From a virus, in the IMG/VR virus record IMGVR_UViG_3300047445_000186, positions 193,829 to 257,828 of that record: DNA of 64,000 nucleotides, one strand, 5' to 3'. The translations under genes and the position numbers were made by a program. The notes below the pieces were generated by a model. That model did not search any database, was not told where the DNA came from, and saw only the letters and a program-made list of their open reading frames with translations. Position 1 is the first letter of the stretch. Each line of letters begins with the position of its first letter. Of the stretch, positions 56,902 through 63,346 are shown piece by piece.

Positions 56902-57053
56902 AGATCCTTAGCGACACGAACGTCACCAAGGCGGATCTCGATGCGGTGAAGGCGGCTTATCGTCGTCGACTTCGCGAACTTCGGGTTATCGTGTACGGCG
57001 GTGCTGTACTGAACTTGCTCACAACTGCATTCCTCGTTCTGACAAGATCGTAA
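56898..57053 (+). CDS. Small membrane-anchored protein
   Basis: 51 residues: MKILSDTNVTKADLDAVKAA then YRRRLRELR and a C-terminal TM helix (VIVYGGAVLNLLTTAFLVLT). ATGA overlap with the YiiX-like gene. Cytoplasmic N-terminus with membrane tail; may be a lysis accessory or holin-like protein, but the fold is too small to tell. Confidence 0.6.
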   Translation: MKILSDTNVTKADLDAVKAAYRRRLRELRVIVYGGAVLNLLTTAFLVLTRS

Positions 57054-57067
57054 GGGGGCGAGTTTAG

Positions 57068-57091
57068 AGGCATTAGGTGGCAGATAGCGTT
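57068..57091. repeat. 24-bp dispersed inverted repeat, copy 2
   Basis: Reverse complement of 34,174-34,197 (core GGCATTAGGTGGCAGATAG). Its last three bases begin the GTTACA box upstream of the 57,137 gene. Confidence 0.88.
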
Positions 57092-57130
57092 ACAGTTTTC
57101 TGTGAACGTTACGAATTCATGGCGTACAAT
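57089..57130 (+). promoter_or_regulatory. Early promoter with two GTTAC boxes and -10 dyad
   Basis: GTTACA (57,089) and GTTACG (57,108) direct repeats; -10 TACAAT (57,125-57,130), six bases, ATG at 57,137. TTCATGG/CCATGAA (57,116-57,122; 57,135-57,141) is a perfect 7-bp dyad around the -10 and start codon. The spacing of the boxes differs from the 20-nt class. Confidence 0.6.
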
Positions 57131-57136
57131 ACATCC

Positions 57137-57421
57137 ATGAACGAACAACCCCTCCTGCAAAAAGTCGAACAGGTCTACACGGTCAGGATCGTCGGTGAAT
57201 TCACGATGATCACGCCGAAGGACGACTTCAGCCAACCGTTCCGAATCCGGGAAAAGGACGGAGTGTTCATCGTGTCCAAGGGCTGGACCGAGCGGGTCTG
57301 GGAACCACTGAAGTGGCAGAAGAAGAAATCCTGCGCCACGATGAACGAGGTGTACGACTACCTCATCAAGGACTGGAACAAATCCGCCAAGATCGCCGGC
57401 ATGAGCAGGACTCCCATATGA
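57137..57421 (+). CDS. Hypothetical protein, leaderless
   Basis: 94 residues, no ribosome binding site. Beta-rich N-terminal half (VYTVRIVGEFTMITPKDD) and basic C-terminal half (WQKKKSCATMNEVYDYLIKD). Overlaps the next gene. First of a five-gene run of small proteins. Confidence 0.68.
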   Translation: MNEQPLLQKVEQVYTVRIVGEFTMITPKDDFSQPFRIREKDGVFIVSKGWTERVWEPLKWQKKKSCATMNEVYDYLIKDWNKSAKIAGMSRTPI

Positions 57422-57627
57422 ACGGCGAGTACGTCCACAAGCCCCAGCCGAGGCCCGGCAAGTGCCACATCTTCAAGTCGTGGAACGGGTTCTGGTACCT
57501 GAACTCGAACAACGTGGAGGACTGGGTCCTCGCTGATAAGGCCCGCGTGCACTGCATCACGCGGAACAACGTCATTCGCGAACGCAATCGCGAGATTCTC
57601 GAAGCATCGCTAGGAGTTCTGAAATGA
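57418..57627 (+). CDS. Hypothetical small protein
   Basis: 69 residues; ATGA overlap at both ends. PGKCHIFKSWNGFWYLNSNN then a basic helix. No family recognised. Confidence 0.66.
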   Translation: MNGEYVHKPQPRPGKCHIFKSWNGFWYLNSNNVEDWVLADKARVHCITRNNVIRERNREILEASLGVLK

Positions 57628-57893
57628 GCCAACTCGTGATCTACAACTGGTCCTGCAAGAAGCTCAAGGACCAGCTCGTTCTGACCGGCTTCGTGTCTGG
57701 TCATCCCACCGTTCCCGACGGGAACTTCGTGAACGCGACTTCGCCGGTCGTCGGGATCGTGCAGAAGCACAATCAGACGTTCGCGCAGACCAAGAGCGGT
57801 CGCGAGTACCGCCTCGGCTTCGTTTCGACTGAGCACGAGACGTCGCACCCGAACGCCCGCGAGGGCTTGATCAAACTGTTCTCGAAAGGCTGA
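57624..57893 (+). CDS. Hypothetical protein
   Basis: 89 residues, beta-rich (VIYNWSCKKLKDQLVLTGFV, SGREYRLGFVSTEHET). No family recognised. Confidence 0.66.
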   Translation: MSQLVIYNWSCKKLKDQLVLTGFVSGHPTVPDGNFVNATSPVVGIVQKHNQTFAQTKSGREYRLGFVSTEHETSHPNAREGLIKLFSKG

Positions 57894-57895
57894 TC

Positions 57896-58180
57896 ATGAC
57901 CGCTTTCTACCCAAAGCCACACGGACCGGAACCTCGCTTCGAGCTGAAGGTGTACTGGGCTGACGCGTGCAATTGCTTGCACGTGAACACGGTCGTCTTG
58001 CACACTCCCTCGAGCGTCGAAGCGTTCGCGAAGCGCGAGATGAAGTGGGAAGCCACGGTCCGCTGCGTCTGCCCCGCTCTCGAGATCGACGTGGAAGGCG
58101 ACTTCGTCGGCGTCTCGCACCCCCAAGACCTGTTCGAGCGTCGGAAAAGCGACGCTGTCGTGGAGAATTGGCAGCTATGA
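57896..58180 (+). CDS. Hypothetical protein with Cys residues
   Basis: 94 residues. ADACNCLHVNTVV and RCVCPALEIDVEGD give four closely spaced cysteines, possibly metal binding. No family recognised. ATGA overlap with the next gene. Confidence 0.64.
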   Translation: MTAFYPKPHGPEPRFELKVYWADACNCLHVNTVVLHTPSSVEAFAKREMKWEATVRCVCPALEIDVEGDFVGVSHPQDLFERRKSDAVVENWQL

Positions 58181-58341
58181 CACGAGTGAAAGTCACGATC
58201 ACGTCTGAAAATGGCGAAGTGCTTGACACAATCTTTGTGGATGGCACATACCTTGAGGGTACCGCCGCCCACCCCGAGAACATGCTTGGCGCTGCGATAG
58301 TTGAAGTCATCGAAGAAAACTTCGAGACCTCTGAGAGCTGA
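58177..58341 (+). CDS. Hypothetical small acidic protein
   Basis: 54 residues from MTRVKVTITSENGEVLDTIF. Acidic C-terminus. Last gene before a new promoter. No family recognised. Confidence 0.62.
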   Translation: MTRVKVTITSENGEVLDTIFVDGTYLEGTAAHPENMLGAAIVEVIEENFETSES

Positions 58342-58342
58342 T

Positions 58343-58393
58343 CGTTACACTTTCGGCGATCGTTACAAGGTGGGCGCGTGGATGTTGTACAAT
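58343..58393 (+). promoter_or_regulatory. Early promoter: GTTAC box, N20, TACAAT
   Basis: Two GTTACA direct repeats at 58,343 and 58,362, 19 nt apart; the second is exactly 20 nt from the -10 TACAAT (58,388-58,393). GGATGT/ACATCC flanks the -10. ATG at 58,400 is 6 nt beyond: leaderless. Confidence 0.65.
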
Positions 58394-58399
58394 ACATCC

Positions 58400-58696
58400 A
58401 TGAACAAAATCACCTTCTCCACCGGCCCCGGTTCCAAGGACATCCTGCTTAACGGCATCGTGATCGGTCACATGACCGGTGGCCGCGAAGTCTGGGTGGA
58501 ATTCGGCAATCACGAGTTCGTCGCGCGCTTCAAGTACCGCTCGCCCATGGTGGTCGCGAAGTACACGATCCGCGAGCTCCTGAAGCGCCGCACACCCGAG
58601 GAAATCCTCGCGAAGGTCAAGGCTGGTGTGTACGCCGGAACGCAGCTCCAAGAGCTCGGCATCCCACACTACTGGGCGACGAAGGAAGCACGATGA
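58400..58696 (+). CDS. Hypothetical protein, leaderless
   Basis: 98 residues. Strand-rich N-terminus (ILLNGIVIGHMTGGREVWVE) and helical C-terminus. No ribosome binding site. Overlaps the next gene by ATGA. No family recognised. Confidence 0.68.
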   Translation: MNKITFSTGPGSKDILLNGIVIGHMTGGREVWVEFGNHEFVARFKYRSPMVVAKYTIRELLKRRTPEEILAKVKAGVYAGTQLQELGIPHYWATKEAR

Positions 58697-58968
58697 TCGA
58701 GATCGAAATCACCTCCGCCGAATCCACGAACGGGTGGTTCCTGATCTGCGGTCATGGTTGCGACACGGTCGCCGAGGCCGAGCGGTACATGCAGATGAAG
58801 CCCTCGGCCCTGCGGTACCGCGTGAACGGCGGTGATTGGGTCGGCCCAGAAGCTGCGCCTCCAGCTCCGCCCGCTCCGAAGCCGGAACCCCTCGATCACG
58901 CGGTCAAGATCAACCAGACCGCGCTGAAAGAAGTCATCCGCATTCTGAAGGAGTTCGAACAGCGATGA
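58693..58968 (+). CDS. Hypothetical protein with proline-rich linker
   Basis: 91 residues. N-terminal domain (IEIEITSAESTNGWFLICGH), a PPAPPAPKPEP linker, then a basic helix (AVKINQTALKEVIRILKEF). No family recognised. Confidence 0.66.
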   Translation: MIEIEITSAESTNGWFLICGHGCDTVAEAERYMQMKPSALRYRVNGGDWVGPEAAPPAPPAPKPEPLDHAVKINQTALKEVIRILKEFEQR

Positions 58969-59168
58969 TCACCACACGCATTGCCCCAGGAATGTACAAG
59001 ATCTCGGACGGAACGAACGAGGTTGAAGTCTTCCGGAACGATTTCTGGGACGGCCCTGCGTGGATCGCGCTAGCCTGCTGGGACAAGCACACCGTCACAG
59101 ACCCGGTGCCGACCAAGCGCCAGGCTGTGATTCACGCGAAACAAATGCTCGAAAGGAAAAAGTCATGA
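58965..59168 (+). CDS. Hypothetical small protein
   Basis: 67 residues from MITTRIAPGMYKISDGTNEV; ATGA overlap at both ends. No family recognised. Confidence 0.65.
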   Translation: MITTRIAPGMYKISDGTNEVEVFRNDFWDGPAWIALACWDKHTVTDPVPTKRQAVIHAKQMLERKKS

Positions 59169-59482
59169 GCGCGTCCTTGTTGGAATGGACTCTGCACTTC
59201 AACTTGCGCTCGCCCGAGGGGCGACAGTTCCAAATTCGCCCATGTGGAAATCTGCCGCTCTTTCTCGTGTTCCTGAACGGCGAGTACATTTTGCACGGCC
59301 GAATCGACAAGTTCAAGCCGAAGAAGAAGCAGGTCTGGGAGATCTGCTTGCCCGATAATCTTCGCGAGCCGATCGTGACGTATCAGCCCGATGACATCGA
59401 CACGTTCTTCAAGGACCTGATCGCGGGCAAGTTCGAACCGGAACTTGCGAGTGTTCTGCCGCAGCCAGCAGGCGTTCACTAG
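59165..59482 (+). CDS. Hypothetical protein
   Basis: 105 residues from MSASLLEWTLHFNLRSPEGR. Beta-rich, ending near the convergent late gene (6 nt apart). No family recognised. Confidence 0.68.
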   Translation: MSASLLEWTLHFNLRSPEGRQFQIRPCGNLPLFLVFLNGEYILHGRIDKFKPKKKQVWEICLPDNLREPIVTYQPDDIDTFFKDLIAGKFEPELASVLPQPAGVH

Positions 59483-59488
59483 TCTCGA

Positions 59489-59971
59489 TCAGCACTCCTG
59501 AGTTTCCTTGTAGTACTCATCCTCGATGAACGCGTGGTAATCGGCGAACGCGTCACCATCGACCTTGCGGTACGTGTACCCGTTCAGCTTCCAGCGCTTT
59601 ATGAACCTGTTGTACAGCTTCGCTCTGCTCGGGCCCTTTGTCTTGTCTGCTTCGAAGAACACGACTGATGGCTTGAGCATCTTGAGCGCATCCTCAAGGA
59701 ATTTCTTCGCGGCTGCGAAGATCGCGAGCTGATCACCATCCCCCGTGGCGTCGTACGTTTCGCCATCTTCATTGTAGCGATCGTCGTCCTCATCGTCCTC
59801 GCCATCGCCTAGTTGGACGAATGTGAAGTTCCATTTGCTGTCGTCCGGCCACCTGTCCATTCGAAATTCAATCTCGCGGCCACCGAACTTGGCTCGAGCC
59901 CGGTAGGATTTCCCATTGTCTTTTACGACAGTGAGAGTGGTGTTCGTGTTCAGGATTTCGAAGATTTTCAT
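59489..59971 (-). CDS. Late protein, paralogue of 52,600-53,019
   Basis: 160 residues. KIFEILNTNTTLTVVKDNGK and FGGREIEFRMD match the 52,600 protein; this copy carries an extra acidic loop (GEDDEDDDRYNEDGETYDAT) after the shared core. I-x-E at residues 3-5 (IFE). The late promoter core lies 5 nt upstream of the ATG. Convergent with the preceding early operon. Function unknown; likely head-associated. Confidence 0.62.
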   Translation of the reverse strand: MKIFEILNTNTTLTVVKDNGKSYRARAKFGGREIEFRMDRWPDDSKWNFTFVQLGDGEDDEDDDRYNEDGETYDATGDGDQLAIFAAAKKFLEDALKMLKPSVVFFEADKTKGPSRAKLYNRFIKRWKLNGYTYRKVDGDAFADYHAFIEDEYYKETQEC

Positions 59972-59976
59972 ACTCC

Positions 59977-59982
59977 TATTTA
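59977..59982 (-). promoter_or_regulatory. T4-type late promoter abutting start codon
   Basis: Minus strand CGTAAATAGGAGTATG: the core is followed by 5 nt and the ATG. GGAG overlaps the expected transcription start. Confidence 0.7.
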
Positions 59983-60012
59983 CGAGGTGTTCGTCCCGGT
60001 CCTGATTCGAGG

Positions 60013-60060
60013 ACTCCAGTGCGGTGTATCTTTCTTACGATACACCCTCATCACTGGAGT
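60013..60060 (+). promoter_or_regulatory. Two-tier hairpin upstream of RNA ligase gene
   Basis: Outer stem ACTCCAGTG/CACTGGAGT (60,013-60,021; 60,052-60,060), inner stem GGTGTATC/GATACACC (60,023-60,030; 60,039-60,046), apical loop TTTCTTAC. The outer right arm contains the TGGAG ribosome binding site 4 nt before the ATG. A -10-like TACGAT (60,036-60,041) lies in the loop and inner arm. Confidence 0.65.
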
Positions 60061-60064
60061 TCAA

Positions 60065-61180
60065 ATGTTTCCCTCGATCGCAAAACTTGACGACTTGCTG
60101 CCGTTCGTTCAATCGAACAAGCAGATTCGCGTAAAGCCGTGCGACACGACTGGCCATACGGTCGTGTGCTACATGGTTCAAGACGAAGACACGTTCGACG
60201 GGGATCATCATGAATTCGCACGTGAATGCCGTGGTATCTCGTTCGACAAGAACGGCAAGATCAGCGCCCGCACGATGCACAAGTTCTTCAACGTTGGCGA
60301 GCGTCCTGAAACGCAGCCTGACGTGATCAACTGGCGGGAAGTCACGCGGATCATGGAGAAGCGCGACGGCTCGATGGTAACACCTGTGTTACTCACCGAG
60401 AAGACCTTCAAGTTCAAGACGAAGAAGTCGTTCACGACTCCCGAAGCTGGACTGGCCGACTCGATCTGCCGTGAAGATCTGAACAAGTACCAGTGGGTGC
60501 TCCGGCTCCTGCAAGGCGGGTACACGCCGACTTTCGAGATCACTTCGCCACGGTTCCCGATCGTGGTCCGATACGAGAAGGACGAGCTCACGCTCCTGCA
60601 TGTTCGCGAGAACGCGACTGGCCGGTACCTGTCGGCTGACGATCTGAAGTGGCTGCTTCCACCGTTCGCGCTTGTTCTCGATCACTCTGGCGAGTTCAAA
60701 GTGGACGGCGTTGTGAGCTGGGACAAGCTGAAGGTTGCGTCTGAAACGGCCGAAGGCATGGAAGGTTGGGTGATCCAGTTCCGATCAGGCGAGATGGTGA
60801 AGCTGAAGACGAAGTGGTACATCGATTTGCATCACTCCGTGACGTTCACACGTTGGCGCGACATTGCTCGCACCGTCTGTGCTGATCAGTCTGACGACTT
60901 GAAGGCTGCGTTCGCAATGGTTGGTCGCTCTGTCGAGCCGATCCTCCAGGTAGAGCGGAAGATCAAGTCTCGGATCGAGACTGTGGAACTGCTGGTGCGA
61001 GCATGTGTGCTGCACGCGAAAACGAACGGAATGTCGATCAAAGAAACGGCGCTGCACTTCAAGGAGAACGAGTTCTTCGGGCTGATCATGCGTTCGTTCC
61101 GTGATCAAGAAATCAACTGGGTAGAGTTCTACGAGAAGCACTACCTTGAACGAGACTTTGGATTGGAAGTTGTAGCATGA
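60065..61180 (+). CDS. RNA ligase, T4 Rnl1-like
   Basis: 371 residues (T4 Rnl1: 374). Motif I MEKRDGSMV with adenylated Lys99, the same number as in T4 Rnl1; upstream RGISFDKNGKISARTMHKFF and NVGE, later GYTPTFEITSPRFPIVVRYE and GWVIQFRSGEMVKLKTKWY (motifs IIIa-V). The C-terminal ~120-residue domain is helical as in Rnl1. Seals broken RNA, classically tRNA cut by host anticodon nucleases. Overlaps the next gene by 4 nt. Preceded by an unusual hairpin leader. Confidence 0.92.
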   Translation: MFPSIAKLDDLLPFVQSNKQIRVKPCDTTGHTVVCYMVQDEDTFDGDHHEFARECRGISFDKNGKISARTMHKFFNVGERPETQPDVINWREVTRIMEKRDGSMVTPVLLTEKTFKFKTKKSFTTPEAGLADSICREDLNKYQWVLRLLQGGYTPTFEITSPRFPIVVRYEKDELTLLHVRENATGRYLSADDLKWLLPPFALVLDHSGEFKVDGVVSWDKLKVASETAEGMEGWVIQFRSGEMVKLKTKWYIDLHHSVTFTRWRDIARTVCADQSDDLKAAFAMVGRSVEPILQVERKIKSRIETVELLVRACVLHAKTNGMSIKETALHFKENEFFGLIMRSFRDQEINWVEFYEKHYLERDFGLEVVA

Positions 61181-61629
61181 GTTACTTTGATGAAGAGCGG
61201 GAGCCGCCAAGTAAGCAGGGTGAGAAGTACCTGCGCCCAATGGGCGTGAATGCTCCGCACTATCCGAACAAGTTCGAGCGGAAGAAGCTCGTGCAGATTC
61301 TGCAGAAGTCTGGAGGAGCCAGCGAAGAAGAGGTTCGCGAGCGCAAGGGTAATCGCCAAGCGCTCGCGCAAGCCCGCCGCTCTGACTATGGGAACGGGTC
61401 GAACAAGTCTCGCCTCGCGCTTCGTCGGGTTCGGAATGAGGTTGCTCAGCGCCTTGGCTTGAACGTGAACGATCCGAAAGTCACGGCCGCGACAATGCAG
61501 GAGATCTGCGCGCCTTCAGTTCGTGACCGATGGTTCAGGCGGCCAACTGCAGCCTTTCAAGCAGCATGGGCCGCGCGCGGGCTGAAGGACAAACTGAACA
61601 CACCAAGTCGTCCGAGGAAAAAGAAATGA
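61177..61629 (+). CDS. Hypothetical basic protein
   Basis: 150 residues, strongly basic, especially the C-terminus (LNTPSRPRKKK). Contains RSDYGNGSNKSRLALRRVRN. No family recognised. May bind nucleic acid; coupled to the RNA ligase gene by ATGA. Confidence 0.68.
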   Translation: MSYFDEEREPPSKQGEKYLRPMGVNAPHYPNKFERKKLVQILQKSGGASEEEVRERKGNRQALAQARRSDYGNGSNKSRLALRRVRNEVAQRLGLNVNDPKVTAATMQEICAPSVRDRWFRRPTAAFQAAWAARGLKDKLNTPSRPRKKK

Positions 61630-62003
61630 AAAATCCTGAACCCTCTTACCTCGCGTTCGCGGAAGCGATTCGCGTGCAAATCAAGCAGATCTTCGACGCA
61701 CCTCCTGACGCGTCGACTTTGCAATGGCAGATCCTTCACCTTGTTGATCAGCTTGCCGATTGCGGTCGAACGTCGATCCGTCTCGCTGGGCCGAGCATCA
61801 TGGTCCCTCAAGGTCTTGACCGAGACGGGATCATAAAGTTCATGGACGACATCAGCAAGGCCAGCGAACCTGCGACGATCACTGACGCGCAGATCGATCA
61901 GATCCTGCTCGAGTCCGGGACAACTGGTGAAAAGCAGGTCTGGTTCCAACGGCCAGAAGCTCGGAAAGCTGTCAAGAAAGCATTCACGCTCGGACAGCAG
62001 TGA
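61626..62003 (+). CDS. Hypothetical protein
   Basis: 125 residues from MKNPEPSYLAFAEAIRVQIK. Helical; ends just before the shared terminator. No family recognised. Confidence 0.68.
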   Translation: MKNPEPSYLAFAEAIRVQIKQIFDAPPDASTLQWQILHLVDQLADCGRTSIRLAGPSIMVPQGLDRDGIIKFMDDISKASEPATITDAQIDQILLESGTTGEKQVWFQRPEARKAVKKAFTLGQQ

Positions 62004-62021
62004 GGCTCACCAGAAGCAACC

Positions 62022-62048
62022 GAGGGACCCTAGGGTCCCTCTTTTGTT
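62022..62048. terminator. Bidirectional terminator, second copy
   Basis: GAGGGACCCTAGGGTCCCTC then TTTTGTTTAG, an excellent rightward terminator. Together with flanks it repeats the 14,880 terminator in inverted orientation. Confidence 0.9.
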
Positions 62049-62081
62049 TAGCTATACACCCAGCGCACCGGGTGTCTCTCG

Positions 62082-62861
62082 TTAAGCTCTACGAACTCCA
62101 TCCTGACGGACGCCGTCGCTGAAGGAATGACGAGTTGCGGTTGGCTTCGCGTCTGGGCTGTCCAGGTGGCGGAGCAGTTCAGCAACGAGTGGCGAACGCT
62201 GAATGTCGCTGTAGCTGAACTCAACCACGTTGACCATGTTCGTTCGACCAGCGAGCTTACGGCAGATCCACTCAAGGCCGTTCTCAGTGACACCGCGAAG
62301 ATCGCACTGCGATGCGTCACCGTTCACAACGAATGTCGAATAGTTACCAGCACGAGTGACGAACAGTTTGATCTGATCGATTGTCGTGTTCTGTGCTTCA
62401 TCAAGAATCACGTACGAGTTGTTGAATGTTCGACCGCGCATGTACGCGAGTGGAGCGAATTCAACCTTGCCAGTATCAAGCAGCTTCTTGGCCATCGTGA
62501 CGCCAACCAGTTCTTCCATGGCGTCGAGCAGAGGACGCAGGTAAGGGCTGATCTTTTCTTCGAATGTACCAGGAAGGAAGCCAAGGTTTTCACCTGCTTC
62601 GCAGATTGGACGAGTAAGAACGATCTTCGAAACTTCATTTGCGAGAAGCTTCTCAATCCCGACGGCCATACAGAGGAATGACTTACCAGATCCAGCAGGA
62701 CCGGTGCCAATCGTGAGTGGAGCTGTTCTGAGAGACTCAAGATAGAAACCTTGAGCAGCAGTACGAGCTTGTGGCTGGAATTTCAGACGGATAACCTTTT
62801 GGCTTTCTTGGCTAATTGGTTGTGGATACTTCTGACGTGTGGTAGCGAGCTTACGACCCAT
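62082..62861 (-). CDS. PhoH-like ATPase
   Basis: 259 residues. Walker A TIGTGPAGSGKSFL (K60), Walker B SYVILDEAQN, and KIVLTRPICEAGENLGFLPG plus VVNGDASQCDL, diagnostic of PhoH. Common in large phages as a putative RNA-associated ATPase/helicase induced under phosphate limitation. GGAGG ribosome binding site; late promoter core at 63,077 lies about 215 nt upstream. Confidence 0.9.
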   Translation of the reverse strand: MGRKLATTRQKYPQPISQESQKVIRLKFQPQARTAAQGFYLESLRTAPLTIGTGPAGSGKSFLCMAVGIEKLLANEVSKIVLTRPICEAGENLGFLPGTFEEKISPYLRPLLDAMEELVGVTMAKKLLDTGKVEFAPLAYMRGRTFNNSYVILDEAQNTTIDQIKLFVTRAGNYSTFVVNGDASQCDLRGVTENGLEWICRKLAGRTNMVNVVEFSYSDIQRSPLVAELLRHLDSPDAKPTATRHSFSDGVRQDGVRRA

Positions 62862-63054
62862 TTGATCCTCCTACAGGACTGGGTGTGGTTGTGGAACGTC
62901 TGCCGATTGGAGACGCACGGTAACGATCAGAGGGGCATGTGAAAACCGCTGCAAAGCACATAAGCACTTGCCGATAGTAGGATTTGCCCTTGACGTTCTC
63001 AAGAACACTGCAGACGTGATGCTGCACTGTAGAGACTGGAAACTTAAGATGCAC
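62851..63054 (-). CDS. Possible small protein before PhoH
   Basis: 67 residues from a GTG at 63,054, overlapping the PhoH start. VCSVLENVKGKSYYRQVLMC looks coding-like, and a late promoter lies 22 nt upstream. No ribosome binding site and no family recognised. It would fill the 62,862-63,076 interval, which otherwise holds nothing I can name. Confidence 0.3.
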   Translation of the reverse strand: MHLKFPVSTVQHHVCSVLENVKGKSYYRQVLMCFAAVFTCPSDRYRASPIGRRSTTTPSPVGGSNGS

Positions 63055-63076
63055 GTTGCAACTTCGTTGTATTCGG

Positions 63077-63082
63077 TATTTA
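63077..63082 (-). promoter_or_regulatory. T4-type late promoter
   Basis: Minus strand GCCTAAATACCG. Serves the possible small gene and PhoH. Confidence 0.65.
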
Positions 63083-63130
63083 GGCGGCCGGCGCCTATAA
63101 GTATCTTTGTAACATCAAATGGAGTACACA

Positions 63131-63346
63131 ATGTCCGGAGTATGGGTTGACGAGAAAGTCGTCGAAATTGCACCGCCAGATACTTGGCCATCACTTGGGT
63201 TGGATTCGTTGTTCGTTGTAAAGAATCAGCTGCTCGATAAACTCTTCCTGTCGCGCGGTATGCCTGCTTATCAGGTCCCGTTGAATCGCGCACTTGCACA
63301 GGTCGAAGTCTTTATTTCGCAGAAGATGGGCTCTTCCGCTTTTTAG
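63131..63346 (+). CDS. Hypothetical small protein
   Basis: 71 residues from MSGVWVDEKVVEIAPPDTWP; GGAG at 63,121 with 6-nt spacing favours this ATG over the one at 63,119. Its last 35 nt overlap the ClpP gene on the other strand. A CTATAAG -10-like element lies near 63,095. No family recognised. Confidence 0.6.
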   Translation: MSGVWVDEKVVEIAPPDTWPSLGLDSLFVVKNQLLDKLFLSRGMPAYQVPLNRALAQVEVFISQKMGSSAF

